Source: Bacillota bacterium (GTDB lineage: Bacteria; Bacillota; Clostridia; Acetivibrionales; DTU013). Taken from it: a stretch of 64,000 bases of DNA. Under the pieces are notes generated by a model. That model was not told the origin of the DNA. It worked only from the letters and a program-made list of their open reading frames with translations, and made no database searches. Shown piece after piece: positions 43,572-52,009 of the stretch (within the stretch, counting starts at the first letter, position 1; every line of letters begins with the position of its first letter). The stretch spans positions 8,772 through 72,771 of the forward strand of contig JAEWQC010000189.1 in assembly GCA_023399355.1 (NCBI GenBank), read 5' to 3'. The position numbers and the translations under genes were made by a program.

Positions 43572-44330
43572 TTAACGGAATAAATTCCCTAAGATATCTC
43601 CTCCAATATTCCCTGAACCATGGGATTCATTCGCATGCCCGCGCGTGGCTGAATGAAGCCTGTCTGCGAGCCTTGCCAGCGGAAGTGTCTGTAGATAGAC
43701 TGTACCCGGTCCGGTAACACAGGCCAGGAACAGGCCCTCCCCGCCAAACAGCGCATTCTTGAAACCCCCGACAAACTGTATGTCATAATTGATCGATTCA
43801 TCAAATCCGACCAGACAGCCGGTATCCACCCTCAATGTTTCACCTGGCGCCATCTCTCTTTCGATGATCGTGCCGCCCGCATGCATAAACGCAAGTCCGT
43901 CCCCTTCCAGCCTTTGCAGAATGAAGCCTTCGCCGCCGAAGAAGCCGGCACCCAAACGTTTTGTGAAAGCAACCTGAATGTCAATTCCACGTGCAGCGCA
44001 CAAAAACGCATCCTTCTGACACAGAAATCTTCCTCCGTGCAGGGACAGATCTACTGGAATAATTTTGCCCGGATAAGGAGCTGCAAAGCCTAATCTGCTC
44101 TTGACAGCGCCATTGTTGAAAAATGAACTGATAAAAAAGCTTTCGCCTGTTACCATCCGTTTGAATCCGTTGAATAATCCACCGCCAGTCGAAGTTTGCA
44201 TCACAATGCCCTGTTCCATGTAAAGCATCGCGCCGATCTCTCCCCTGACTGCCTCTCCGGGATCGAGTTCAATCTCTACCATTTGCATATCATCACCAAG
44301 AATTTTATAATCGATAACGTCTGCCAACAC
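43572..44330 (-). CDS. TIGR00266/AIM24-family protein
   Basis: A 252-residue protein of the AIM24/TIGR00266 family: VEIELDPGEAVRGEIGAMLYM, GGGLFNGFKRMVTGESFFISSF, and LACVTGPGTVYLQTLPLARLADRL near the C-terminus, a beta-rich trimeric fold. The family's role is unclear, possibly linked to membranes. AGGAGGGGG precedes the start. A Gly/Ser-rich tail (SHGSGNIGGDILGNLF) closes it. It is 42 bases upstream of galU on the same strand. Confidence 0.85.
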   Translation of the reverse strand: MLADVIDYKILGDDMQMVEIELDPGEAVRGEIGAMLYMEQGIVMQTSTGGGLFNGFKRMVTGESFFISSFFNNGAVKSRLGFAAPYPGKIIPVDLSLHGGRFLCQKDAFLCAARGIDIQVAFTKRLGAGFFGGEGFILQRLEGDGLAFMHAGGTIIEREMAPGETLRVDTGCLVGFDESINYDIQFVGGFKNALFGGEGLFLACVTGPGTVYLQTLPLARLADRLHSATRGHANESHGSGNIGGDILGNLFR

Positions 44331-44860
44331 AGCACCCCCTCCTGTTATTCATTCGGCAAGCCTGCCCCGAACGGCCGCAATGCCCTGACTCACTACATTA
44401 TGAGAATTATCCATCAAGATTACTTTATCACATATATGGATAACTTTACAAGCAAGGATTTTTGCATATTCCAGTATCTAAAACGATAGCTGGCAAGTAT
44501 CGTTCAATGTCTCGCTATGCCATCCGCTGAGGCTTCTTTCCGCAAAGGACATTTACTGCTTGTAAACCTAATTGTTACAAAAATTTAATATATTTTAACG
44601 GAAAATTGTGGTACAATAAAATTGCCACAGCCAATAATACTAATTTTTCATTTTTGTTCCTCCTTTTAATATAGACTATGGCTAATTTAATTTTATTTTA
44701 TTTAAATTTGTAAAGCACTTATATTATCGTAATTATTTATAAATATTTACCCAGTGCTTTATTTTTTTGCATAAAAACGCTGTAAGCCTACTGTCTGTAC
44801 ACCTTACTGGAACGCTCAGGTTCCTTCCAGTAAATACATGCCTATAAAATTTGAAATGTG
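44331..44860. other. Intergenic region before the SRP RNA
   Basis: AT-rich, no complete gene. On the reverse strand AAAGGAGGAACAAAA precedes an ATG at about 44650, but the frame stops after three codons; one extra A would give a signal-peptide-like KKLVLLAVAILLYHNF. Possibly a decayed exported peptide. Confidence 0.35.
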
Positions 44861-44889
44861 TTGATAAGCTGCCGCATATTGAGTATAAT
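44861..44889 (+). promoter_or_regulatory. Promoter of the SRP RNA
   Basis: TTGATA (44861-44866), 17-base spacer, TATAAT (44884-44889); predicted start near 44896. Confidence 0.75.
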
Positions 44890-44924
44890 AGGTAAGTGAC
44901 TTTTGAAAGAACCATGTGTTAATC

Positions 44925-45200
44925 TTTGGCCGTGCTAGACGGGGAGGTAGCGGTGCCCTGTACCTGCAATCCGCTGCAGCAGGGTTGAATCCCTGTTCGA
45001 GGCTTTATCCCTGTAGAGCCTGCCCCATGCAAGTGGCGATGATAACTGGGTCTTGCGCAACGAAAGCCTGTGAACCCCGCCAGGTCCGGAAGGAAGCAAC
45101 GGTAAGCGGTAACTTGCGTGTGCCGCGAGGATACCTGGTTAGAGCTAACTATATGGGTTACGTTTATAGAGATAAGTCGACAACAGGTGCACGGCCAATC
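44925..45200 (+). ncRNA. ffs: Signal recognition particle RNA, large Gram-positive type
   Basis: Contains the invariant SRP domain IV sequence GTCCGGAAGGAAGCA with its partners (CCCCGCCAG...CGGTAAG) and the 5' Alu region TGCTAGACGGGGAGGTAGCGG. Ends pair over GGCCGTGC/GCACGGCC (5' near 44929, 3' near 45187-45195). The RNA scaffolds Ffh for co-translational membrane targeting. Followed by its own terminator. Confidence 0.93.
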
Positions 45201-45212
45201 AAAATATAAATT

Positions 45213-45256
45213 AGAGGACACTCCTGAAGAGATGTAATGGGAATGTCCTCTTTTTA
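45213..45256 (+). terminator. Terminator of the SRP RNA
   Basis: AGAGGACA (45213-45220) pairs with TGTCCTCT (45244-45251), followed by TTTTTAT. Confidence 0.85.
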
Positions 45257-45350
45257 TAACGTATCGGTTCAAAGAAGATGTTCGGATGCAGAGACATTTT
45301 ATACCAGGGTACAAAATTTTATCAGGGAATTTTGTGCCTAGCTGCATATC

Positions 45351-45640
45351 AACGAGGCTGGTCGCAAGCAAAGCTTGCCGCTCACCCATGCATCCCGGGT
45401 TGGTCTCAAGCAAAGCTTACTGCTCACCCATGCATCCCGGGTTGGTCGCAAGCAAAGCTTGCCGCTCACCCATGCATCCCGGGTTGGTCTCAAGCAAAGC
45501 TTGCTGCTCGTCCATGCATCCCGGGCTGCTCACAAGCAAAGCTTGCTGCTCGTCCATGCATCCCGGGATAGAGATATGCTCGCCGTTTGAAAACCAAATC
45601 GGTATCCGCGACTATAGAAGTGGGTGACAACATTTACTCG
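45351..45640. repeat. Dispersed repeat element, expanded form (five 42-bp units)
   Basis: Left end AACGAGGC, then five gapless 42-base units (45356-45397, 45398-45439, 45440-45481, 45482-45523, 45524-45565), then a right end with CGCCGTTTGAAAACC, AAATCGGT and CTATAGAAGTGGGTGACA. Each unit has the dyads CAAGCAAAGCTTG, ATGCAT and (at the junctions) CCCGGG. Because 42 is a multiple of three and no stop occurs, all three forward frames are open over the array; none has a convincing start, so I do not call a gene. The short form is at 42530-42645. It lies between the SRP RNA and dnaX. Confidence 0.88.
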
Positions 45641-45807
45641 TTATATATCCGTCGTTTTGATATAATGAGTATATGCTAAAAAAGCAATAGAATATGGGGC
45701 TGCAGGTAAAAGTCATGAATTGGCTTTCCGGATTGCAATCCTGTCATTGCATGGTGGGCTGTCAAGCCCGGATAAACAAGGATCTAACTATTTATGAGGT
45801 GAATACG

Positions 45808-47529
45808 ATGTCCTATATTGCTTTATACAGAGAATGGCGCCCGACTCTGTTCGAGGATGTGGTGGAACAGGAGCATGTGGTCAAAACGCTCCGTTATAGC
45901 GTCAGCACAGGCAGAATTGCACATGCCTACCTTTTTTGCGGTACAAGAGGTACCGGTAAGACAACAATGGCGCAAATCCTTTCCAGGGCAGTCAACTGTC
46001 TCAATCCAAAGGACGGCGATCCCTGCAACCAATGCGAAGTGTGCCGCGAAATACTTGCCGGAAGCTGTGTTGACGTACTCGAAATCGACGCGGCTTCAAA
46101 CAATAGCGTAGACAATGTCCGCTCCATCCGCGACGAAGTCATTTACGCCCCGACAAAAGCCAGGCGTAAGGTCTATATCATAGACGAGGTTCATATGCTC
46201 TCTTCAGGCGCCTTCAATGCACTGCTGAAAACACTTGAAGAACCTCCTGAACATGTCGTGTTCATCCTTGCCACTACGGAACCGCACAAGCTTCCCGCCA
46301 CGATTCTTTCCCGCTGCCAGCGGTTTGATTTCAGGCGCATCACCCATGAAAGCATCGTAAAACATCTTGACAAGATCGCTTCAGCAGGCGGTACCCTGCT
46401 GGACGCCGATGCTGCAAAGCTTATTGCACGCATGTCCGACGGTGCAATGAGAGATGCCATAAGCCTGCTTGATCAGTGCATTTCTCTGGGAGGCGGAAAA
46501 ATTGACTACGATGATGTACTTTCGGTCGCAGGTATTGTGAATGATACCTTCATGACTGATTTCATCAATTGCATGCTCGATAAAAATATTGGCGCAATAC
46601 TAGGAAATATTGAACGCCTGGTCATGGATGGCCGTGATATAGCTCATTTTGTATCCGACCTCGTCCTGTATTTCAGAAACCTGCTCATCTGCAAGGCGAC
46701 AGACGGAAAGTGCGACAACCTCATCGAAGTGCCGGCCTCTGTCCTTGCTGATATGAAGCAGCAGACAGGCCGTATTTCACAGGATGAAATCGTAAACAGG
46801 ATAAAGGAGCTTTCTGCACTTGAAACAGGATTGAAATGGGCGTCAAACCCGAGAGTCCTTCTGGAAGTGACGCTTATTAAGTTATGCATGGGCATTGCAC
46901 CCGAAGACGCAAACATGAGTGACAGGGTCGCCGCCCTTGAAAACAGGCTCAACAGCGGAAACTTTACGGTAAACACGGAATCGTCCAGGCCTGCGGGATT
47001 GTGCGGCAATTCACCGTTAGTTTCCACAGACGCCGCTACCGGCAGCAATTCTCCGTTATTTTCGCCGGATGCTGCCAGGGATGCACCTTCCTATGCAGCC
47101 TCCTCTCCCTCATCAACCTCCTCTGCGGCTGCAGCTTTCCCTGCAACAGCCGGGTCCAAAACGGCTGCAGCCGAATTCAAGCAATGGCCGAAAATAATGG
47201 AGCATTTGAAAAGCATGGGAAAGATGAAAATTCACTCCTTCCTTTTAAATGTCAATGCCGTTGTACTGGATGAAAAAGATGTCGGACTTCTGTTCAGCGC
47301 GAAGGAGAATTTTACCAAGACCCTTGTTTCCAAACTCGAGCACCTGGAATTAATTGAAGACGCAATTTTGAAAATAACCGGACGTGAAATGAAAGTAAAG
47401 TGTCTGGATGAGGAAAGCTTCACAAAGGCACCCATCAGTTCAAAACCCACCGAAAGCGAAGAGTTGGTTGAAAAAGCCCGCAGTTTGGCTGACAAGGCCG
47501 GCTTAACGCTTGAGATACTAGACGAATGA
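45808..47529 (+). CDS. dnaX: DNA polymerase III subunit gamma/tau
   Basis: A 573-residue clamp-loader ATPase. Walker A GTRGTGKT at 45-52, zinc site Cys64, Cys73, Cys76, Cys79, DEVHMLSSGAFNALLKTLEEPP (Walker B and after) and the sensor region ILSRCQRFDFRRI. An Ala/Ser/Thr/Pro-rich linker (about 395-455) leads to the tau C-terminal domain. ATG at 45808 with GAGGTGA upstream; the frame opens at 45694 without a ribosome binding site. First of the classical dnaX-ybaB-recR cluster. Confidence 0.95.
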   Translation: MSYIALYREWRPTLFEDVVEQEHVVKTLRYSVSTGRIAHAYLFCGTRGTGKTTMAQILSRAVNCLNPKDGDPCNQCEVCREILAGSCVDVLEIDAASNNSVDNVRSIRDEVIYAPTKARRKVYIIDEVHMLSSGAFNALLKTLEEPPEHVVFILATTEPHKLPATILSRCQRFDFRRITHESIVKHLDKIASAGGTLLDADAAKLIARMSDGAMRDAISLLDQCISLGGGKIDYDDVLSVAGIVNDTFMTDFINCMLDKNIGAILGNIERLVMDGRDIAHFVSDLVLYFRNLLICKATDGKCDNLIEVPASVLADMKQQTGRISQDEIVNRIKELSALETGLKWASNPRVLLEVTLIKLCMGIAPEDANMSDRVAALENRLNSGNFTVNTESSRPAGLCGNSPLVSTDAATGSNSPLFSPDAARDAPSYAASSPSSTSSAAAAFPATAGSKTAAAEFKQWPKIMEHLKSMGKMKIHSFLLNVNAVVLDEKDVGLLFSAKENFTKTLVSKLEHLELIEDAILKITGREMKVKCLDEESFTKAPISSKPTESEELVEKARSLADKAGLTLEILDE

Positions 47530-47642
47530 CGAAGCCTGCATTCTCTATGCTTTGATATATTTCCTGCAGGTTAGTCCTTGTGTGATCTTGAACTGTTAAG
47601 GTATAATAGGAATGAATTATGATCTTTTAGGAGGTACAAAAA

Positions 47643-47990
47643 ATGGCAAAAGGCGGATTTTCAGGCTTCGGCGGCGGCGGCAACATGGGAAATCTCATGA
47701 AGCAGGCGCAAAAAATGCAGAAGGATATGGAAAAAATGCAGGAAGAGCTTCAGGAAAAAGAAGTTGAAGCAACTGCAGGCGGCGGGGCTATCAAGGTCGT
47801 TGCCACAGGTAAGAAGCAGATAAAGGAAATTACAATAAACCGGGACGTCGTAGATCCGGAGGATGTGGAAATGCTGCAGGATCTTGTTCTTGCCGCTGTA
47901 AACGAAGCATTGCGAATGGCTGACGAAATGGTCAACGGCGAGATGTCAAAGATTACCGGCGGTATGGGCGGACTCGGCGGTCTTTTCTGA
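47643..47990 (+). CDS. YbaB/EbfC-family nucleoid-associated protein
   Basis: A 115-residue DNA-binding protein: a glycine-rich N-terminus (GGFSGFGGGGNMGNLMKQAQ), a coiled helix rich in K/E/Q/M, then ATAGGGAIKVVATGKKQIKE and a helical end. It forms tweezers-like dimers on DNA. AGGAGG before the ATG; the recR ATG follows its stop by one base, so the two are coupled. Confidence 0.93.
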   Translation: MAKGGFSGFGGGGNMGNLMKQAQKMQKDMEKMQEELQEKEVEATAGGGAIKVVATGKKQIKEITINRDVVDPEDVEMLQDLVLAAVNEALRMADEMVNGEMSKITGGMGGLGGLF

Positions 47991-47991
47991 T

Positions 47992-48594
47992 ATGAGCTAT
48001 TTTTATGCTCCACCCGTAGCAAAATTGATAGAAGAATTTGAAAAGCTTCCCGGTATTGGCCACAAGACAGCTCAGAGGCTTGCTTTCCATGTGCTGAACC
48101 TTCCGCTGGAAAAGGCGGAAAGTCTGGCTAATGCCATTCGGGATGCCAAACTCAAAACCCGTTACTGCTCGATATGCAGCAATCTGACCGAAACCGACCC
48201 CTGTGCAATATGCAGCGCTTCGAACCGGGATCAGGGTGTGATTTGCATCGTCGAAGACCCCAGGGATGTTGTGGCGATGGAGAGGATACGTGATTTCAAG
48301 GGCCTATACCATGTGCTTCATGGCGTCATTTCTCCGATGGAGGGCATCGGACCCGGAGATATCAAAATAAAAGAACTGCTTCAGCGAATCCGCGACGGAG
48401 AAATTCGCGAAGTCATACTCGCAACAAATCCCGATGTAGAAGGTGAAGCGACCGCCATGTACATATCCAAGCTCTTGAAACCCATTGGAATCAAAACTAC
48501 ACGCATCGCATATGGTATCCCCGTCGGCGGAGATCTGGAATATGCAGATGAGGTTACGCTGGCCAAAGCATTGGAAGGCCGCCGTGAGTTGTAG
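47992..48594 (+). CDS. recR: Recombination protein RecR
   Basis: A 200-residue protein: helix-hairpin-helix LPGIGHKTAQRLAFHVL, C4 zinc finger (Cys59, Cys62, Cys71, Cys74) and the Toprim domain (VEDPRDVVAMER, LATNPDVEGEATAMYI). It forms clamp-like rings that load RecA through RecFOR at gaps. Confidence 0.95.
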   Translation: MSYFYAPPVAKLIEEFEKLPGIGHKTAQRLAFHVLNLPLEKAESLANAIRDAKLKTRYCSICSNLTETDPCAICSASNRDQGVICIVEDPRDVVAMERIRDFKGLYHVLHGVISPMEGIGPGDIKIKELLQRIRDGEIREVILATNPDVEGEATAMYISKLLKPIGIKTTRIAYGIPVGGDLEYADEVTLAKALEGRREL

Positions 48595-48835
48595 TCACTT
48601 CCGTATATATGGAACGAGATCTTAAGGTTTGACTTGAAGATTAAAGTGATAATATGTTTTGTTAATCATTCGTTCGCTGGAAGCCATAATGACATTGCAT
48701 TTATACGCAATGGAATCATGGCTCTTTTTTATAACTCCGGAATTCTATCCTCCTCATTAAGCCGGCAACGCTTTATCACCGTAATTCCAATCACTGCAGA
48801 ACGTCCTTTTTTAGAAGCTGCACTCCTCCTGCTAA

Positions 48836-48919
48836 ATAAATATTCTGGCATTGAACGCGGCAATCGGAGCAGCAAGAGCTGGTGAACAAGGCAAAGGCTT
48901 CGCAGTGGACCGTCGGTAA
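48836..48919 (+). pseudogene. Methyl-accepting chemotaxis protein fragment
   Basis: The frame INILALNAAIGAARAGEQGK, GFAVDRR, stop matches the highly conserved hairpin tip of MCP signalling domains. Nothing before or after continues it. An 83-residue ORF at 48634-48885 in another frame is not convincing. Confidence 0.75.
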
Positions 48920-48948
48920 CTTTAAAATCTGAATATCTAGATCCTATT

Positions 48949-48990
48949 AAAGATCGTTCCGTAAAATAAACACTTTCGGAACGGTCTTTT
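48949..48990 (+). terminator. Intrinsic terminator downstream of recR region
   Basis: AGATCGTTCCG pairs with CGGAACGGTCT, followed by TTTTTC. Confidence 0.75.
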
Positions 48991-49149
48991 TCTTTTTCAA
49001 AATATTCTGAGAATATTTTAATTTTTATGAAACATAATTAATTTTATTGCGTATATTTAATTGTGACCTTAATAAAATTAATATTCTCATTGATTTTATT
49101 AAGTAGTTTTGAAAATGGCCCTTGACAAACGAAATAAACAATAATAGTA

Positions 49150-49213
49150 TATATTATGGAATAATTAATATATTCAATGTTAATATTAATAATATTAATT
49201 AATCCATAATATA
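49150..49213. promoter_or_regulatory. Long dyad upstream of the DUF2089 gene
   Basis: Eleven-base arms TATATTATGGA (49150-49160) and TCCATAATATA (49203-49213) frame an AT-rich segment with further TTAATTA symmetry; the start codon is 27 bases downstream. Probably an operator for the DUF2089 regulator or the promoter core itself. Confidence 0.5.
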
Positions 49214-49240
49214 TCTTTAAATAAATTAAGGAGAACCTAT

Positions 49241-49624
49241 ATGCCAAGAGAAGCATTGGGGAAATGTCCGGTCTGCGGACAAAATACGGAAGTAACAGCA
49301 ATCAGCTGCAATGAGTGCGGCACCAAAATAGAAGGACATTTTCAGCTTTGCAGGTTCTGCAGGTTGACTGAGGAGCAGAAATCCTTCATTGAAACCTTTA
49401 TAAAATGCAGAGGCAATATCAAGGAAGTTGAAAAAGAACTTGGAATCTCCTACCCCACTGTAAAGAACAGGCTTGAGGACGCGGCAAACGCTCTGGGCTA
49501 CAACAATTCTCCAGCCTTCAGTTACAACGAATCTGATGATACCGGACGCAGGAGGGAAATTCTTGATCTGCTGGAGAGTGGCGAACTTAACGTAGAAGAT
49601 GCACTGGATATGCTTAAGGATTAG
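49241..49624 (+). CDS. DUF2089 zinc-ribbon/helix-turn-helix protein
   Basis: A 127-residue protein. A zinc ribbon (Cys9, Cys12, Cys23, Cys26; further Cys37, Cys40) is followed by a sigma-like helix-turn-helix (CRGNIKEVEKELGISYPTVK) and a C-terminal helical hairpin REILDLLESGELNVEDALDM. That last motif recurs at the N-terminus of the next protein. AAGGAG precedes the ATG. It likely regulates the pair itself, binding the dyad just upstream. Confidence 0.85.
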   Translation: MPREALGKCPVCGQNTEVTAISCNECGTKIEGHFQLCRFCRLTEEQKSFIETFIKCRGNIKEVEKELGISYPTVKNRLEDAANALGYNNSPAFSYNESDDTGRRREILDLLESGELNVEDALDMLKD

Positions 49625-49722
49625 TACAACGCTCAGTATATTGGAGCTGGAATTCAGCAATAAAAAACAAAGACAGACTGCAAGACCATATAAAATAAAA
49701 ATAATTTCAGGAGGATGTTAAC

Positions 49723-50955
49723 ATGTCAATTAGTGAAGAAAGAATGATGATACTTAAGATGCTGCAGGAAGGAAGAATCAACAGCGATGAGGCAGCAAAA
49801 CTACTGGAGGCATTGGACGCAAACGAGAAAAAGGCCTCAGCAGGACCATGCGGACCCGGACCGGGCTTCGAGCACCACACTCATCATCACCAAAGGCCTC
49901 AATATTATGATGAAGTAGCCAAGGTCAGGGAAAGAATCAACGACTGGAGACGTGATTTCTCCAAGAATTACAACCAGAAGGATTTCGACAAGATGGTCGA
50001 TGATTTCAGCGCAAAAGCGGAGAAGGTCGGCAAGGAAGTCGCATCTGCCACAGTAGGAATGGTTGACAAGATGGTCGATTTCATGGGAAGCTTCGTTGAC
50101 ACAGGTGCCTTTAATATTTTCGGAAGCTGCGTACTGGTTGAAAAGACTTATGAAGCACCTGCAATAGAAGGAACGAATCTTGAACTGCAGGGAACCAACG
50201 GTCCGATCACCATCAAAAAACATGAAGAGGACAGAATCCTTATAAAAGCCAAGATTCGCACTCCCCAGGCAAATGCAGAGGATGTTCTCGCTTTCGACAA
50301 CAGCAATGGTACGGTATCGCTCAAGCTGGCAAAGTCCGACTCCTTCAATTTGAGCGTATCTTATGAAGTATTTGTACCCGCAGTTAAATTAAACAAGCTT
50401 ATTCTTGAGACAAAGAACAGTAAAATCAATGTCGAGGACACTGTTTCCGAAGAATTCTCCAGCATCACCAAAAACGGCGCTGTCGATCTCACAGGCGTGA
50501 CCAGCAACAAGATCAGCGTTGATACAAAAAATGCAAAGGTAGTCGTGAACTATCTAATTGCTAAAGAAATCTCTTTGACCACCAAGAATTCCCTGATCGA
50601 CATGAAAAATCTCAGAACCGAGAAGCTTGGTGCTTATACGGCAAACGGCAAAATACTGCTGGAAAACCTGCAGGCAGCTGAGGGTTCAACTGAGGTTGAA
50701 TTGATGCTCAAGACTAAGAATGCCGATATCAAGGCCAATATGAACGATGCGGAAGACAGGGGCTACAAGGTAAAGGCACGTACTTCCAACGGCGGGATCA
50801 ACCTGCTGATACCGAGCCTGTTGTACAGAAATTCACCGGATGCCGGCGGTTTCGGCAAGCAAGCGGAAGCAGAAACCGAAAATTTCAGCAATGCCCCCCA
50901 AAGGGTTAATATATATGCGGAAACACTGAACGGTTATGTTGAAATAATCAAGTAA
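49723..50955 (+). CDS. DUF4097 beta-repeat protein with SHOCT-like N-terminus (YvlB/LiaX-like)
   Basis: A 410-residue protein. N-terminal helical motif MILKMLQEGRINSDEAAKLL matches YvlB/LiaX; a His/Pro-rich linker (FEHHTHHHQRP) and an amphipathic region (KVGKEVASATVGMVDKMVDF) follow, then a beta-helix-like DUF4097 domain from about 150 (SVDTKNAKVVVNYL, LTTKNSLIDMKNL). No signal peptide. Homologues in other Bacillota are linked to envelope and antimicrobial-peptide stress; a similar role is inferred. GGAGG upstream. Co-transcribed with DUF2089. Confidence 0.82.
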   Translation: MSISEERMMILKMLQEGRINSDEAAKLLEALDANEKKASAGPCGPGPGFEHHTHHHQRPQYYDEVAKVRERINDWRRDFSKNYNQKDFDKMVDDFSAKAEKVGKEVASATVGMVDKMVDFMGSFVDTGAFNIFGSCVLVEKTYEAPAIEGTNLELQGTNGPITIKKHEEDRILIKAKIRTPQANAEDVLAFDNSNGTVSLKLAKSDSFNLSVSYEVFVPAVKLNKLILETKNSKINVEDTVSEEFSSITKNGAVDLTGVTSNKISVDTKNAKVVVNYLIAKEISLTTKNSLIDMKNLRTEKLGAYTANGKILLENLQAAEGSTEVELMLKTKNADIKANMNDAEDRGYKVKARTSNGGINLLIPSLLYRNSPDAGGFGKQAEAETENFSNAPQRVNIYAETLNGYVEIIK

Positions 50956-51022
50956 AGAGCAACCTCCTCCCCCTCCTTGGATTTGGATTGCAACAGATCG
51001 GCAGAAACCACAGGTGTAGCGC

Positions 51023-51065
51023 AAAAAGCCATGGGTACGATAAAACGTACATCATGGCTTTTTTA
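51023..51065 (+). terminator. Terminator after the DUF4097 gene
   Basis: AAAAAGCCATG pairs with CATGGCTTTTT around an inner TACG/CGTA, ending in TTTTTTATTC. Confidence 0.85.
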
Positions 51066-51150
51066 TTCAGGATATTTGTGCAGCAAGTCCAGTCATATAG
51101 TGATTTCAGTGCAATGTCACTCCAAGCGGGGGGGCGATATCCTTTGGATT

Positions 51151-51492
51151 TTATTTCATCTTATTGGGTTTGTACTTCAGCCGTAAAAGCCCGATGTATT
51201 CCTCTGCCTGCCTGATAGCTTCCTCCGGCAAGCCGGAGACATCAAGGCTTTTTTTGTCTTCTCCGGTGAATGCATTCTCTTTTTTCTGCGGGCGTCCCAG
51301 TAAATAATCAACCGAGGTCTCATATATATCAGCGAATGTCTTTAATGTATTTGGGTCAGGCAGACTGACATCATTCTCATAATTTGAGATTGTCTTATTA
51401 TTGATGCCTGTTTTTCTGGAGACTTCCTTCTGCGTAAGGTTTTTAACTTCACGTGCATTTCTTAAGCTATCTCCCAATGTTTTCAAATGCAT
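51151..51492 (-). CDS. XRE-family helix-turn-helix regulator
   Basis: About 113 residues. LGDSLRNAREVKNLTQKEVS and RKTGINNKTISNYENDVSLP form the Cro/CI-type helix-turn-helix; TFADIYETSVDYLLGRPQ is the usual follow-on. The C-terminus (SGLPEEAIRQAEEYIGLLRL) is a helix as in clostridial SlrR-like regulators. GGAGGG directly abuts the ATG at 51492, so the TTG at 51486, seven bases away, may be the real start. It faces the small gene at 51639 across two TCCCATAT-type palindromes. Confidence 0.85.
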   Translation of the reverse strand: MHLKTLGDSLRNAREVKNLTQKEVSRKTGINNKTISNYENDVSLPDPNTLKTFADIYETSVDYLLGRPQKKENAFTGEDKKSLDVSGLPEEAIRQAEEYIGLLRLKYKPNKMK

Positions 51493-51539
51493 CCCTCCAG
51501 TGATTATTATAATTCTTCCCAATACCAAGAACCATTAAT

Positions 51540-51592
51540 TCCCATATGTTTGGATTTTTGTTATTGACGTCCCATATTGTGGGACTTATAAT
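51540..51592 (+). promoter_or_regulatory. Promoter with two XRE operator sites
   Basis: TTGACG (51564-51569), 17-base spacer, TATAAT (51587-51592). The spacer holds TCCCATATTGTGGGA (51570-51584); a related site TCCCATATGTTTGGA lies at 51540-51554, 30 bases away centre to centre. Expected to serve the small gene to the right and to let XRE repress it and itself. Confidence 0.75.
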
Positions 51593-51638
51593 GGAGTAGA
51601 ATTTCATGAAATTGTGTAAGAATTGGAGGGCAGATAAC

Positions 51639-51851
51639 GTGGAGGATAACGAAAACACAAAAGAACACGTAAGAATGCTGCGACACCTGTCCAGGCAATT
51701 GGATTGCCTGATCAATAAAGCTGTAAGCATCGGTTTGAAAGATGCAAATATCGAAAATGAGCTTAGAGAGCTAAATGAGGTATTGATTCTCTTCAATAAA
51801 ACAGTTGAATACGATTGGAACGGGAAAACTGGAAATGAGGATGAAGGATGA
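51639..51851 (+). CDS. Small acidic helical protein of unknown function
   Basis: Seventy residues from the GTG at 51639 (GGAGG nine bases upstream); an in-frame ATG at 51606 would add 11 residues and also has GGAG upstream. Two helices: RMLRHLSRQLDCLINKAVSI and ELRELNEVLILFNKTV. LSRQLDCLI faintly recalls the SQELD motif of Spo0E-like phosphatases, but the order of helices differs, so I make no assignment. Divergent to XRE and controlled by a promoter with XRE-type operators. Confidence 0.65.
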   Translation: MEDNENTKEHVRMLRHLSRQLDCLINKAVSIGLKDANIENELRELNEVLILFNKTVEYDWNGKTGNEDEG

Positions 51852-52009
51852 ATGAAGGAGCAGATGACAGATAGAAGAATAGGGAATGAATGAGAATATA
51901 GAATGAAGCTGAAGGCTGAAGAATGGAGATTAACCCTTATTCCCTGTGGCGCACCTCTGCAAACTATGCTATAATAAATAGCCGTACAATTCATGCCATG
52001 AGGTGAAAT

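Noticed and set aside
45356..45565. CRISPR array at the 42-bp repeats
   Set aside because: Units follow each other without spacers, and no cas gene is near.
45278..45627. Overlapping forward ORFs of 71-113 codons through the 42-bp array
   Set aside because: All three frames are open because the unit length is a multiple of three; none has a ribosome binding site and the short element copy is not an ORF.
51467..51994. 175-codon reverse ORF
   Set aside because: It is antisense to the small XRE-linked gene and covers its promoter and operators.
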